A stretch of 64,000 nt of DNA from Oasisia sp. SBJ-2009 (GCA_964017155.1 OZ024857.1:19897404-19961403); one strand, 5' to 3'. Positions 1 through 12,364 are shown, counted from the first letter of the stretch. Notes: a model not told the origin generated them from the sequence alone. A program made the numbers and translations.

Positions 1-1244
1 CTCTTGGCAGTGTTTCTCTGTAAATAAATTGTAAACGAACCAGTCACCATAAGCAGCGTATTGATTAGCATAGGAAATCTCACTATACCAATATTTATTG
101 ATAAGATGCTCAAATTAGCAGATAAATTAAAAATATTACCCTTATTAGAATGGCCGTCATTGCGTCAGTGCAATCAAGGATATTATAGCTTCACAACTAT
201 AGAATCCTTGGTGCAATCCTGAAAAAATGGTTGGTAAATTCGAAACGACTTAGTTACAACGCGCTACATGCGATTTGTATGATATTGCAAGGTCTCCTTA
301 TTAAATATTCATTTAACTACTAGCCAAACTTCAGAAAACGTCCTCAACGTGGTATGAAGATATAATTATCCGAACATATCGCATATTTACTCATCAAAAT
401 TGATTGGCATCCTCTGTCATCTTGGATCTCAGAAAAAGTGGTTTCACTATTATACGATTAATGCGAGGTTCTTAAATGGAGTTTCCCTGGGCCTCGCCTC
501 ATAAGCAGAAAGACTAGTGGACACAAATGGCAGCCGACCTACCGACGCGCCCCTAACGGATTTACCTTCGATAGTTTCTTGAATGATGGACAGTGATATG
601 TGTCGGCACATTCGATGTATTTTCCCCGCTATCTTTGGAGCGCTTCTGGCATAGCAGACACTCTTTGTTGGAAACTGCCAAATTGGCGATTGACATTGTG
701 ACATGTTGTCATTCGTCTTGGTTGAGAGAGTCGTATACGGCAAACGGTGGCGCCACCAAACAGCAAAAGAGCGCCACCAAACGGAATCCGGATAAAAAGG
801 TTTGCGCATCGCGCTCGAATAATTATTTATAATAATAATAATATTATTACACTAGTTTCATAAATACTAGTTCGTGCAATAAACACTCTATAAAAATGCT
901 AATGGATGTGTGTTTTTGTACGCGTAGCCGCAGGTAAAGTAGGGAGACAAATGCCATGGTAGTGCCACCAAACGAGAGAGTCACGAAACTGGGTCTGGAT
1001 AACCGAGGCTAAGCCTAAGCGAAGTCTGACCTAGGCTAAGATCGCGCACAGAAAACAGTTATTATACAGACTAACTCTACAATACAGTTTTGGAAAACAA
1101 TTCACAGTTGATGTTATATTCTTTTTTAAACAACTACGCCTAAGTCAAGTTAGGCAGCAAACCGCTGTAGTGTTAGCTCCCCGTAAACAATGACGTGATC
1201 GACAAAGATGTTGCGCCTTCGCATCGACGTCGTCGAATGGACTC
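1..1244. other. no recognisable gene
   Basis: I see no exon, RNA gene or mobile-element protein here. Open frames up to about 120 codons exist on both strands, but they overlap one another and match no family I know. A short AAT-rich run lies near 827-850. The stretch may hold distal upstream DNA of the PLAT gene that follows. Confidence 0.4.
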
Positions 1245-1350
1245 GGTGTCAAAGGTATCGAAGGTATCGAACGTATCAAAGGTATCGAACAGTGGGCGTT
1301 CGATGCCAAAAATATCGTCGAAGTATCGCGATACCACTAAATATCGGTAT
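1245..1350. repeat. GGTATCGAA short tandem and inverted repeat
   Basis: The 9-mer GGTATCGAA and close variants recur several times in direct orientation (about 1252-1290 and 1345-1355), with GTTCGAT-type inverted copies between them. This looks like the end of a small inverted-repeat element or a degenerate minisatellite. No coding role is visible, although long low-complexity reading frames run through it. Confidence 0.5.
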
Positions 1351-1356
1351 CGAACT

Positions 1357-1451
1357 TGTGTGTGTGTGTGTGTGTGCGTGCGTGCGTGCGGCGCGTACAG
1401 AGAGAGGGAGAGGCAGAGACAGAGGGGGAGAGAGAGAGAGAGAGAGAGAGA
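1357..1451. repeat. GT/GCGT and GA microsatellites
   Basis: A run of GT turning into GCGT (1357-1391) is followed by a GA-rich run (1398-1451). Open frames translated from it are low-complexity artefacts. Confidence 0.95.
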
Positions 1452-1530
1452 ATATCGCCTTTTTCGGCATGTTTGCTAATAATGGTGATGGAATTTACTT
1501 GTACGCGGAGAAGTTTACTTATGAGAGTCT

Positions 1531-1616
1531 TATAAAAGTAGTAGTAACTACAATCAGCCTTTTGCGGTTGTGGTAAGTCTATCGCTAATACTATTTTCTC
1601 ATTGTTTTTTGTAATG
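1531..1616 (+). promoter_or_regulatory. candidate core promoter and start region of PLAT gene
   Basis: TATAAAAG lies at 1531-1538, and an initiator-like TCAGCC at 1554-1559 is about 25 bp downstream. The first ATG after it (1614) opens a short hydrophobic reading frame that looks like a signal peptide and runs up to the PLAT exon. The spacing fits a compact TATA promoter with a 5' UTR of about 55 nt. This is inference from motif spacing. A spliced upstream first exon remains possible, because TAACAG at 1661-1666 is also a usable acceptor. Confidence 0.35.
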
Positions 1617-1666
1617 TCCTTAGCTGTTGTAGCCTTTTCTATCTTATTGATCGTTGTTTGTAACAG

Positions 1667-1811
1667 GGTGCACATACAAGGTCGAAACGGTGACGGGCGA
1701 TCAGACTTGGGCCGGAACCGATGCCAAAGTGTACCTAAGTATTGAGGGTACTAAAGGATCATGCAACAATCGGCAACTGGACCATGGTGTATCTGCCTTT
1801 GAACCTGGACA
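1667..1811 (+). CDS. PLAT gene exon, first half of domain
   Basis: The exon starts after TAACAG and ends before GTGAGC. The reading frame starts at the third exon base (TGC, 1669-1671) and leaves two bases (CA) that join G of the next exon as Gln. It encodes the TGD and GTDAKVY signatures that open a PLAT domain. Confidence 0.75.
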
Positions 1812-4800
1812 GTGAGCATATATATAACTATATATAACTATATATAATATATATCTAATATATTTAATTTATACATATTTATTTACCATTGTAAATTGGG
1901 CCATCCTCTTGAGATGAACAAATTTGTTGTTGTGACGTCACCATGTCATAACTAGTTATGTGACACACAGTTATAAAAAATATAGAAATGCAACATGTTA
2001 CGCATGCAGGTTAAATATAGCATTACAGTGTTAGATACCGTGAAACAGTTTTAAATTAAGATATTAAGATCCACACTAACTCAGCTCTGTAGCAAAAATC
2101 CGATCGATTCTGATATTGCATACAAATGTTTTCAAACGTATTACCTTGTTCTTACAAAATCGTGTTGGGAGATTGAGCTTCACTACATATCATTTGAATA
2201 AATTATAAAACAAAGGATGTTATGTACTTTTCTTGGCGACTTGTTCTATATTCTCACATATGCTCGATCATAAATTTCGTACTGAAAAGTACAACTATCG
2301 ACATTGACGCTATTATGATGTTCTGTGTCACAATCTCAGGACGGACACTTTCTCAGCCAGATGCGATTGCCTGGGTTGTCTGAAGAAGGTGACAATCCAC
2401 CACGACAACACTGGTCCTCGACCGCCGTGGTACCTGAAGACACTCACTATCTCACAAGAGAGTCCTGCGCCGTCTGATCCCTTCCGGCAGACGTTCAAGT
2501 TCAGCCGGTGGCTGAGTGACTCCACGCCGATTACCATCAAGAAGTCGGGTGAGTTTAAAAACTGTAATCGAAGACATATTACTAATACTGTAATAATATG
2601 CTGTTCAGAACCACAACAATGGCACTAACTGGCAGACAACAGGAGAAAGTGCAGGTAGCCAAAAGAACTGGATAAGAATCGGAATCGGAAGTGTTTATTG
2701 ACCCAATAAATATATACATAAAGCAATGTTCATACAAATTACCTACAGCTTAAGTTATAAAATAATATTACATTAGTACCGCTGTGCAGCAAATTGCCAT
2801 GTAATTGCGTAAGAAATAACAGAAATGTAATTATAAGTGATTATGAATTGTTACTGTATGTAAAATAACCAGGGGTCGAGGAGACTGTCACTAAGACCAT
2901 TTTGGTCGCTCTCGTGGCAGCCACCCCATTTATTACATCACAATTAAATATAGTTGACTATTTTAAGCACTTCCAAATAAACACATGTGCATAAAACAGC
3001 AACACTAGAATGTCATTACTGGTAACAAATGTCACAAATCTCAACTAATAAACAACACAATTTGTAGGTTAAGTTCACTTGGAATTTAGCAAATGATTAC
3101 AATCTCACAGTTAAAATAACACTACTTAGTATATGTACATTTACGGAGGTATACAAAAAGAAACACTGTAAATTAGTAAGTTGATTGTTATGAATGTCCA
3201 CATATACAACAGTTGGGTAAAAAGCAGCGTTTTGTAATTTTGTAGACAATTTTCTTTTGCGGAACTAATAAATCCTCGTAAACTGTGAGTTGTAATTTTG
3301 TTTTTAATGTTAAATGTAGTATTGTTTATTAGTAAAGGGATATCGTGCCTAATGCATCGCTTGGCAAAGTCATGCTTAGCCCTATTTGTATGAATATTGT
3401 CATGTATCCGTGTGTTAAATGTGTGGAGTGTTTCATTTAATATAAATGGTAAGTTTTGCAAATATACTGGTAATGTCGTGGGCGTATACTTATAGTACAG
3501 TTTCAATTCATGCAATTTTAGCATATCTGTAACATTGAGAATCTTGAGTTTCTTAAACAACGGCTCAGTATGTGCATTCTATTTTGTTAAACATATCATT
3601 CTAATTGCTTTTTTCTGTAGTTTAATTATTATGTTACAGCTCAAACCCCATACAATTAGGCCATAATTGATGTATGGTAACATTAATGCATTATACAAAC
3701 TTTTTATATTTAGTGGCAAGAATCGTTTTAATTTGTTTAATATGCCTATCAATTTGGAACATTTAATTGAAAAAATTGTTTTATATGAACAACCCAGCTT
3801 AGGTTTTCTTACAAGGTTACCCCAAGAAGATTAAAATTGTGCACTCTTTCTATTACGGTTTCATCTATTTTGAGATTATTCTCTTGTTTATTTCCCAATT
3901 TATGTATTATATTGGATTTCTTTAAGCTTAATTGATTGATTTTCAGCCATTCGTTTATCTTATTTAAATCTGAATTTAAATTATATTCGATATCTTTACT
4001 GGGACATGTGTTAGACAACTGAATTGTTTTAAACAAAGTTGTATCGTCTGCATACATTATATATTTGAATGTTTCACATGAGTTTGGTAAATCATTTATA
4101 TACATTAAAAACAACAGTGGACCTAACATATAACACTGTGGCACACCAGTGGTAATGGGCAGGGTTTCAGAGATTGAGTTATTGTAAATTACATATTGTT
4201 TTTATTTTCCAAATAACTTTCCATTAACTTTAGAGCATCAGCATCCATCCCATAAAATTGTAGTTTACCTAATAATATTGAAGAAGAATCGTGGGATTGA
4301 AGAGAGCGGATACGAGAAGACTTGACGAACTGATCAACTTTCGTACATTAGTGCATTGTAAGTAATAGTCGTAGTTGCACAAGAGAAGGATCGTTCGCTG
4401 AGTTTAGTGCGGGAAATGGGCGGTCTAAGAATAAGAAGTAACCGAACAGAAGAGCGTAGACGGTGCGCCTGGACAGGAACAGGCGCGCTGGCAACAGACG
4501 TGGACAACCGCCTTATTGGATATTTGATCGAAGCGAAGACCACGGTCTGCTTTCCGACTTCTCTGACTGAAACAATGTATGTACAAGGCACTGGACTTTA
4601 ACATGTAACCAGAGGGAATGAGGGGATAGCGAAATAAATACACTAGTGATCATTGTGAAAACAATGTTGACTTGTACTGCACACGTCATCTGTATGGCCG
4701 CATGATGGCTTTTGCAAACTATGGCGACGTGTTAACAGAATTGATCACTATATTAAGATGACATAATATATCTTAAATTATTCAATAAAATAATCATTAG

Positions 4801-5252
4801 TATTTATCTTCAACACCAAACATGACTAACTGGAGCTACAACAAACCATAACTCGAAATTACAAAACGAACGAAAGCATATTAATAACAGTGTATTAAAA
4901 GGGATGATGGAACGTGTAGCGATTTCAAATATAATATTCATTTCCAATCTTTTTCATTTGTCATACAACATCATCTACATAAGCATCATTATGTAATTAA
5001 TCATACGGTTGTTAGCACATTGCAACATATGCTACATGCACAATAAATATGTTGTATTTCTAAATTAAATAAATCGAGGTTTATTTATCGGTGCTGGATA
5101 TACGTTAATGACCACTAGTCTTGACTTGAAGAAGAAAGAAACAACCTACTTTTTAAAATTAAAGTATCAATATTATTTTATCACTAGATAATAGGCGTAT
5201 CATAATTTGTCATAATTGATTTATAATGTTTGCAGAGACTGAATACGACTAA
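1667..5252 (+). CDS. PLAT/LH2-domain protein gene (exons 1667-1811, 2340-2548, probable 5236-5252)
   Basis: Two exons joined in phase encode one PLAT (lipoxygenase homology) domain, a beta-sandwich usually involved in protein or lipid contacts. The first half reads CTYKVETVTGD then GTDAKVYLSIEG; the join gives FEPGQTDTF; the second half has LKKVTIHHDNTGP, the WYL segment and the late FSRWL motif. This is the family order: TGD and GTDA loops, the G-T-D-F turn, HDN-G-W, RWL. The likely last exon adds five residues and a stop, followed by AATAAA at 5483-5488. A hydrophobic signal-like stretch sits directly upstream but one base out of frame, so the N-terminus is unresolved. Length fits a secreted single-PLAT protein of about 140 residues. 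It could also be one PLAT unit of a larger protein. The last intron contains a LINE insertion. Confidence 0.75.
2340..2548 (+). CDS. PLAT gene exon, second half of domain
   Basis: The exon is bounded by AATCTCAG and GTGAGT. In phase with the previous exon it reads QTDTFSARCDCLGCLKKV, then the HHDNTGP and FSRWLSD motifs, and ends ITIKKS plus one base. It covers the rest of the PLAT fold, with extra cysteines compared with the usual family pattern. Confidence 0.8.
2680..4290 (-). mobile_element. 5'-truncated LINE (non-LTR retrotransposon), degenerate
   Basis: The minus strand encodes the C-terminal part of a LINE reverse transcriptase. From high to low coordinate it shows ILLGKLQFYGMD, a GVPQ-type motif followed by LGPLLFLMYINDLPN, the catalytic YADDTTLF box, and a C-terminal region (3141-3560) with the NTR-like segment typical of CR1/Jockey-group elements. 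The frame is broken between the blocks. The 3' end near 2680 carries short GAATCG repeats. Endonuclease and most of the RT N-terminus are missing, so this is a dead 5'-truncated copy lying in the last intron of the PLAT gene. Confidence 0.85.
4291..5235. other. rest of PLAT last intron, nothing recognised
   Basis: No conserved coding segment or clear repeat is seen. Short open frames at 4334-4643 overlap on both strands and match nothing known to me. Confidence 0.4.
5236..5252 (+). CDS. probable terminal coding exon of PLAT gene
   Basis: After TTTGCAG the sequence supplies two bases that complete the codon left open by the 2340-2548 exon, then four codons and TAA (Glu-Thr-Glu-Tyr-Asp-stop). 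The phase match, the acceptor and a poly(A) signal 230 bp downstream make this the best candidate last exon. The coding part is too short to prove by homology. Confidence 0.4.
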
Positions 5253-5482
5253 ACCTGGCCGCTGATCGTATGCCGGAAGTGACGTCATAACGACCCATAC
5301 CACCCTCAGAGGTCACCGGACCACGGCTCGTTGACCTAGCCACCCTACTCTAGAGTGTAGACTGCGTTGGAAGACAATACACAAACTTGACAAGGTTCTC
5401 AAAGATAAAATCAACACTGCACATTGTTTAATTGCAATTACAAATTGTCTGATGGATTTTTGTAATGTGAAGTTGATGCGTC

Positions 5483-5488
5483 AATAAA
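5483..5488 (+). terminator. AATAAA poly(A) signal, probable PLAT gene 3' end
   Basis: AATAAA lies about 230 bp after the predicted stop codon, with AT-rich sequence downstream. It is consistent with the end of the PLAT transcript. Confidence 0.4.
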
Positions 5489-5760
5489 TATATGAAAAAT
5501 ATAGTGTTGAGGGTGGACATCGTGTCACATTATGATACATATCACGTACGCGCGCAGTTTATATCGTTGTCGTCGTTGTCATCATTATTATTATCACTAT
5601 TGCCACCGTCATCACAGCCATCATTATTACCACCAACATCAGCAATATCAATATGGGGATGACATCTGCATACAAATGGTCGTCTGAGGTCATTCATGAA
5701 CCGAATTATTAATTGCAAACAAACGTTGATAGCCAAAACCCTGACGGCAGTAGCGCGCGC

Positions 5761-5794
5761 ACACTCACAAAACACACAAACACACACACACACA

Positions 5795-5850
<56 letters not shown>

Positions 5851-5946
5851 CATACACACACAAACAAATACACACACGCACACACATACACTCGCACGCA
5901 CGAACACACACACAAATACACACGCACGCACAAACACACACGCACG

Positions 5947-5984
<38 letters not shown>

Positions 5985-6055
5985 TACACACACGCACGTG
6001 AGCACACACAAACACGCGCGCGTTCACACACACACACACACACACACGCACACAC

Positions 6056-6091
<36 letters not shown>

Positions 6092-6112
6092 GCACGCACG
6101 CACACGCGAGCA
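5761..6112. repeat. compound CA/CGCA microsatellite
   Basis: About 350 bp of CA and GCAC repeats with short interruptions. The long open frames on both strands here (His/Thr-rich or Cys/Val-rich) are repeat artefacts. Confidence 0.97.
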
Positions 6113-6998
6113 TACAGGTGGCATATACACATACGCACATTATGTTCGTTCTTCTCTTAGCGAAGATGACGGAGAGAAATGTTTTTGCTGAGTCTGCAGG
6201 TGGACGCGGTGAACAAATCCAACAGATCCGATGACTTTCAGCGACTGCCAAATGCCATTGAGAACTCCGTGCCTGCGTCACGTTTGCTGCTAAAACGTCC
6301 TTTACCTGAGTGACATCTTCTTAGCCTTAGGACTTGGTATTATCTTGTGTTGAATTCGTTTCGAAACAAAACTTGGTCGTATACCCCCACTTCAGTCCAA
6401 TCCGCGCCAGGTTTGTGGGTAATTTGTGTCTACGTAGATTATCCATGGTATGAGTAGGAATATGTTTGGCCAGATTAGTTCGTATGCATGTGAGTATGCA
6501 CGACACGCCCCTCCACACACCATTCGTTGTAAACAAGAACTAGAATAACGTATCTACTTACAGTTACAATGTCAACGACGATAGTAGCAGTGCCAGTGGT
6601 CGTTTCAACTGCTTTGTATGTTTCAATCACTATTTTGTTTCAACATCCAGTCGTATTCTGCATTAATCCAGACAGAGTCACTTCACTCCGCAGCTGTGGG
6701 CGGAAATGGTGATACGCGACAAACAAACTACGTCATTTCCGCGTCATTGCCGTTGCACATTCCGCCACGCGGCGCCACTGCCCATCGCAACTGCTAGATG
6801 AGAACCCCTTGAAAAGCAGTGGACTTAGCGAGAACTTACCCCTTTGCTCTGGGGATTGATGTGGATCGGTTCGTAAGGCTGCCAAGTGAGTCTTACGGGT
6901 TATGTAATGAATAATGTTCAAGGAATTAAAACACAATTAACAGTATGACTATATTGATTATTATGCTATAACGTTATTTATGTTGGCAGTGCTAATTA
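6113..6998. other. no recognisable gene
   Basis: I found no convincing exon, RNA gene or element protein. Open frames of 60-70 codons are scattered and unsupported. Confidence 0.4.
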
Positions 6999-7250
6999 AG
7001 AAGTAGGGGAAACCCTGGCAATATGGGAGAGTTAACGTTCCGCTGTTCGTCGCACCCACATTTTGCGCATTACAGTAACAGTTTGTTGCGCATCGGCCAA
7101 ACACACCAAAACACAACAGGGCATGGTATTGTTCTTTTGACATAATTGTTTTTTAATACGGACTATCCCGGTTTACCCGCACAATTCCCATTTTACCCGC
7201 ATATACGGGTAAAATGGGATTCTGATCCGGGAAATATGGGATGCATATTT
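6999..7250. repeat. small inverted-repeat element with ACCCGCA motifs
   Basis: The segment carries GGGGAAACCCTGG near 7004, repeated TTTACCCGCA motifs (7171-7200), and a perfect 13-bp hairpin: 7187-7199 pairs with 7206-7218 around a six-base loop. The style resembles the GGGGAAGTAGGGGCAT element at 13.8-15.2 kb. The true ends are not certain. Confidence 0.4.
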
Positions 7251-9081
7251 ACTTGTTGTCATTCGCTAATGCGACGTAGTCCTACATATTCAGAATAATT
7301 ATTTTAAGTAACTGATATATTAAAACTAGTAAATTGCAACAAGAATAGCCAAGATGTGCGATATGGTAAGGTCGTATAAGCAAAATGTCACTTCTTTGTG
7401 AATTTGACTGCCGTACCTTGGGTGGATTACTATTCCTGTATAATTATGTAATCCATAGAGGTCATATCTTGATGTAACTTAGTGAACTACTAGTTCAATT
7501 AAGCGATCTACAGAAATAGGCATATTGTCAAAGTAAATTTCATTTTTAATGTTTTTCAATGATAACATGCATAACATGCACAACGGGATGATATCTTGCA
7601 GATGGTAAACCTGCAGACGTTGCACCGCAGACGCGATGAACTGTATAGAACGTATTTCGCTCAAATGAAGAGTAGTGATCATAAACGGAATCAGACAGGT
7701 TAATTTGATTACATTTTTTAAAATTTAAATTATACCAATATTTATGTAAAGTATATTTTAATGTATATGTCTAAAATGTATTACGTAGGTTTCCAATGAT
7801 GATTTTCATTTTTAACAAGATATGCTAACTTTGTACATTAATATGATATTGTATGGAATTGTTGATGTACAATCCAACTGTAAAGTTGCCACATAATATA
7901 TTTATTTTATCTTATACAATCGAAACGTTTTACTTAGACGATTGATCTAGCTAGTTTTCACGCTATATGATTGATCAGAACTGATATAATAAAGGTGGTT
8001 TTAGTGTAGCGAGGTCTCCCAGTTTTATGTATTTTACCGAATGTGCTCTAATTGTATTAAGAAGTAACTTGGGTGGATAAAATGCAAAGCAGCCAACTAT
8101 ACCAGTAACACGTGCACCATGACACATCCCCTTGTGAGCGCGCTTCTTTTGCATAAAGACAACTTGGCTACATTAATTATTGTATTTCAAAATAGGTAAT
8201 GTCAAAATATGATGCTAGATATTGTATTTCAAAAGAGTTAATATCAAAATATGTTGCTAATATAAGGCACATTGAGCGACACTTGTAAAAGGGGTTTAGA
8301 AACGGATAACGCTAAAGGCAGTCACGGTGAGCTGCCATGTTTTATCTTATGTTTGAGACAAATGCCTCTATTCAATTTACTATTTCTTTACTAATATTTA
8401 GAGTTTTTAATTTAATATGTGTTGGATTCTCAATATAACAACGGCTTCTTTGTCCATTTGCCATATAGAGTTCACTCTCGGGTGACAACCTTGCCAAAAA
8501 ATAAACTTGCAATTGTTATCACACCGCTTTAACGTCTGGCATTTTTAAACGCATCACGAACATTTCTTTGCGCGACTTCGTGTTGCATTTGTCTCGTGTT
8601 GCATTTTTTTGCAAATATTTCCCCAAAATATACCTGTTACCCATTCATTCGCACAACTGGAATTAAAAAAGTGGATCAACAATGTCAATCTCGGTATCAG
8701 CACTATGCATGACTTATAAATATGGCTAATCTTGCATGGTGCAATCACCCAATACCGAACATATAATATCACATGTAATTTGTAAGTAGAAGGGGTGCAT
8801 GTGTATTCGGAAGAGTCACCGTTTTTCTACTAATTATACTTTTGTCACAATAAGAAGTGTTATCGGTAGTACACTAAACTGGGATACCTCTCCAGATCCC
8901 AAGAGATTTCCACTTGAACGGGTTACGAGGAAATGATTCCAAACCGTCTTCATTATATCAGTTTTCATCAACTGTGTAGCCTGAAAGCTAGCTAGATCAG
9001 GCGTCTACCTAAAACGTTTCGAATGTTTTCTCGCATTTGTGAGAACTGTAATATTAAAATTAATGACCACTCACAGTTGTT
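7251..9081. other. no recognisable gene
   Basis: AT-rich DNA without a supported exon. A near-duplicate phrase, ATTGTATTTCAAAA, appears at about 8181 and 8220. Nothing else stood out. Confidence 0.4.
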
Positions 9082-9402
9082 ATGATACACACACCTATCT
9101 ATGTCATGCTATCCTTGATTGTCTCGGTAATCAGCTTACCTTATCAACTACATCACCACGTTAAATACACAATAAATAGCAAGGCTTCCCTCACTGTCAA
9201 GTCGCTGACCCCCGCGTGCGTCGCCAGTATTCGCAACATTGGGCCTTATCGGTCAGTATTGCTGCCAGAAATCGACAACTTTGAACATGTCTGCACGTTC
9301 GCCAGGCGAAGACACCCGAGGAAAAACAATAAAAAGAGCGCTACAATATGTACGATGACTAAAGACGTTGAAACCAGTAGGCTCAGTTCTTACACATGCT
9401 AG
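9082..9402 (+). CDS. unrecognised 106-codon ORF with signal-like N-terminus
   Basis: The frame starts with a hydrophobic segment (residues 7-20, MLSLIVSVISLP) resembling a signal peptide. It has a few cysteines and a basic patch, ARRRHPRKNNKK, near residues 76-87 that could be a prohormone-type cleavage region. I recognise no family and see no splice or poly(A) context, so chance is the leading explanation. Confidence 0.12.
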   Translation: MIHTPIYVMLSLIVSVISLPYQLHHHVKYTINSKASLTVKSLTPACVASIRNIGPYRSVLLPEIDNFEHVCTFARRRHPRKNNKKSATICTMTKDVETSRLSSYTC

Positions 9403-9979
9403 CTTTATATCACCCCACTGGTGTCAAATGCATAAACGCTACAGCGATGCGATCGAGATTACTCTAAAGGAACTGCCGTCTCTTGCCAGCGTTCCGCTGC
9501 GCGGCGTAATAATGGCGCCAAACCGGAAGGCGACGACACACCTACTGTGACGTCAAGACAATACAGCAGACGCGCCAGTTGCGTTCCTGGCGAGGTCAGA
9601 TTTAAAGATGGCGACGGCGTTGATCTAAGCGAACTGGGGAATCGCTTTCTTCAGTCTTCTTCTTCTTTGTTTCAATGTTTTCACTTACCTTAGCGTATTT
9701 TGCAATTTGGTACACACGTAGGACTACTGTTGCATTATGGTACAGCTGCCTCTGCGACATTCGGGTACGTTTTTGGTTTTATAGCAGTGCACGATTAGCT
9801 GCACAATGAGGTACCACAATAACCAATCCGACAGGGGGCGCTCTGACACAACTAGGGTCTTTGTGCCGTCTTTTACGAATTCTTGACGTGTGTAAAATGC
9901 GGCACCGTTTTGCGGAACATTTTGTGGAACGCTTGTTTAAATCATCCTAAAATCAACTGTTGAACTCGCATGACTCCGC

Positions 9980-10236
9980 AGCCTCACATATCTAAATATG
10001 GATACAGTCTAACATGTCCGTCAATGTGAAGGTATAATATGTACATTAATGAACTTTTACAACCGATCGAACGACTGGTGGCCCGACGACAGGTGTGCTG
10101 GCCCGATGCCGGAAAGGATGTCTAAAATAATCTACAGCACGCTGTACTAGACTGCTACGTCTTCACACATAGTTAAATATTGATATCGTATAACATGTCC
10201 GTCAATATGAAAGCATAATTTCTACATTAATGTAGA
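9980..10236. repeat. direct duplication, offset 181 bp
   Basis: About 75 bp around TAACATGTCCGTCAAT (10010) recurs 181 bp downstream (10191) with the same flanking words TACATTAATG and CTCACATA/CTTCACACATA. It is probably part of a short repeated element, since GGAACGCTTGTTTAAATC upstream (about 9929) also recurs in the foldback at 10.5 kb. Confidence 0.6.
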
Positions 10237-10417
10237 TTTACAGTCAATGAAACGTCGCGGGACGTTCGATTGAATTCAGTGCCAATATGGCGTTGTTTTA
10301 GCTGTTCTGTCTATCGACCACTTACGGCATGCTGTTATGTCTATTGACCACACGTACGTCATGCCCACATTCATACTATCGCTGGCTACGCGCGTGCACG
10401 GTAAATAGCTAATTGAG

Positions 10418-10573
10418 GATGATTTAAACAAGTGTTCAGCAAAACACGCAAACAAATCCACGTTAGTCGCTGGAGGCGCTGATACGCAACTAGGGTCTAG
10501 TTGTGTATTAGCGCCTCTAGCGACTAATGTGGATTTGTTTGCATATTTTGCGGAACGCTTGTTTAAATCATCC
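10418..10573. repeat. 76-bp inverted repeat (foldback) with tiny loop
   Basis: 10418-10493 and 10498-10573 are inverted copies, about 89 percent identical by eye, separated by four bases. Most differences are transitions. Outer ends read GGATGATTTAAACAAG and its complement. A relative of the outer part lies near 9925-9950. The LINE ORF begins immediately after the right arm. Confidence 0.85.
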
Positions 10574-10582
10574 TTTTCGTAT

Positions 10583-12364
10583 ACATTGACCACTAGCATT
10601 CGTTCAATTCGTGAAAAAACTGCCTCTCTCACTGATCTTATAATTTCCAAAACAATAGACATTCTCGCTGTGACTGAGACCTGGCTCAGACCGCATGACA
10701 CAGATGCATGTATTGCCGACATCTCCCCTCCTGGCTATACCTTCCACCATCGACCACGTCCAGTTGGACGAGGCGGAGGTGTCGGTTTCCTTATTTCAAA
10801 ACTATTTAACGTAACCCTGTACACCAGCCCGGACTATACCACATTTGAATCTATTTGTCTTAACATATCTAATTCGTGCTTCTGTTGGGTTTTCATTTGT
10901 ATTTATCGCCCTCCAGGTCATCCAGCTAACTTCTTTGAAGAATTCCAGGATCTTTTGGAAAATGTTGCAACCATGCACACAGAATTTTACATTGTGGGCG
11001 ATTTTAATCTTCACCTGGATACACCATCTGCAACAACTACCACGTTTAATGATATCCTGGCATCATTTGACACAAAACAACATGTCAATTTCCCAACACA
11101 CATACATGGACATTGGCTTGACATCTTGATAACTCGTTCCTCTTGTAAAAACATTCAGACACCCACAGTTGTAGATGGCTTATCGGACCATAACACAGTA
11201 ATTGCAGATCTTAAAGTTCCTATAGCCCCAGCCGTGTCCAAACACACCATGTTCTACAGAGCCATTCACAGTATCAACATTGCATCATTTATGACTGATA
11301 TAATTACATCCGACCTTGTTACACATCCTAAAGAACATGTATCAGACCTATACAAACAGTACCGTCAAATACTGAAGACATTGCTTGACAAACATGCACC
11401 CGCTAAATCCAAATATGTGTCACAAAAGCCGCCAGCTCCTTGGATGACCCCGGAAATAATCCAATCTAAACGGCGCCGTCGCTATCTGGAACGTGTTTGG
11501 CGTAAATCTCGTTCATCCTTAGACAGGTCACGCTACACACGGCAATGTCATCTATGTAACCGACAAATGTCAAAAGCAAAGTCGTATTATTACGAAAACA
11601 TGGTCGCAAATAACTCTGCTACACCAAAACAGCTATGGAAATGCATAAATCAGATTTTACACAGGCGGCCTGCTCCTTCTCTACCAACCCATGCATCAAT
11701 CAAGTCACTGTGTAACTCTTTCTCAAGTCATTTTAAAGACAACATCAGCCTGATACATTCAGCCTTCACAGATCACACCTCAGACACTATAAATGCCGAC
11801 TCTCCACAACTAAATTCTAAACTCACATCGTTTGAACCGGCCACAACTACTGAAGTGAGAAAAATAACCATGTCATCCCCAAGTAAATCCTGTGATCTTG
11901 ACCCACTTCCGACCATACTACTGAAAGCATGCCTTGACGTTTTAATTAAACCAATAACAGATATAATAAATGCATCACTCTGCACCGGCTTATTCCCTGA
12001 AGACTTTAAATGTGCACATGTAAATCCAATTCTTAAGAAGACAACTCTGTCAAAACAATATATAAACAGCGACAGGCCTATTTCTAACCTTAGCTTCATT
12101 TCCAAAATACTCGAAAATGTTGTTGCAAATCGACTTACTTCTCACATCAACATAAATGGTTTAATCAATACATCACAGTCTGCGTACAAACAATTTCACT
12201 CAACAGAAACTGCTCTTTTAAAAGTACACAATGACATAAACCTTAACATTGATAATGGCAAAGTTACTGCACTGACCCTGCTTCACCTATCCGCCGCTTT
12301 CGACACCATTGACCACGACATTCTCATCACACGACGTGGTACGGGATATCTGGCACAGCCTTGA
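10583..12364 (+). pseudogene. LINE ORF2 5' part: endonuclease and RT fingers/palm
   Basis: The open frame (continuous from 10529, LINE-like from about 10583) covers the full endonuclease and RT up to the AAFDTIDHD motif, then ends at TGA (12362) because of the frameshift just after that motif. The first codons before 10574 come from the foldback repeat, so the apparent start Met at 10529 is not the ancestral one. Confidence 0.85.

Noticed and set aside
5542..6281. Several 85-198-codon frames on both strands
   Set aside because: They are translations of CA/GT and CGCA microsatellite; composition is almost only Cys/Val/Ala/Arg or His/Thr.
10276..10722. 148-codon minus-strand frame upstream of the LINE
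   Set aside because: It crosses the foldback and runs antisense to the LINE endonuclease; no family match.
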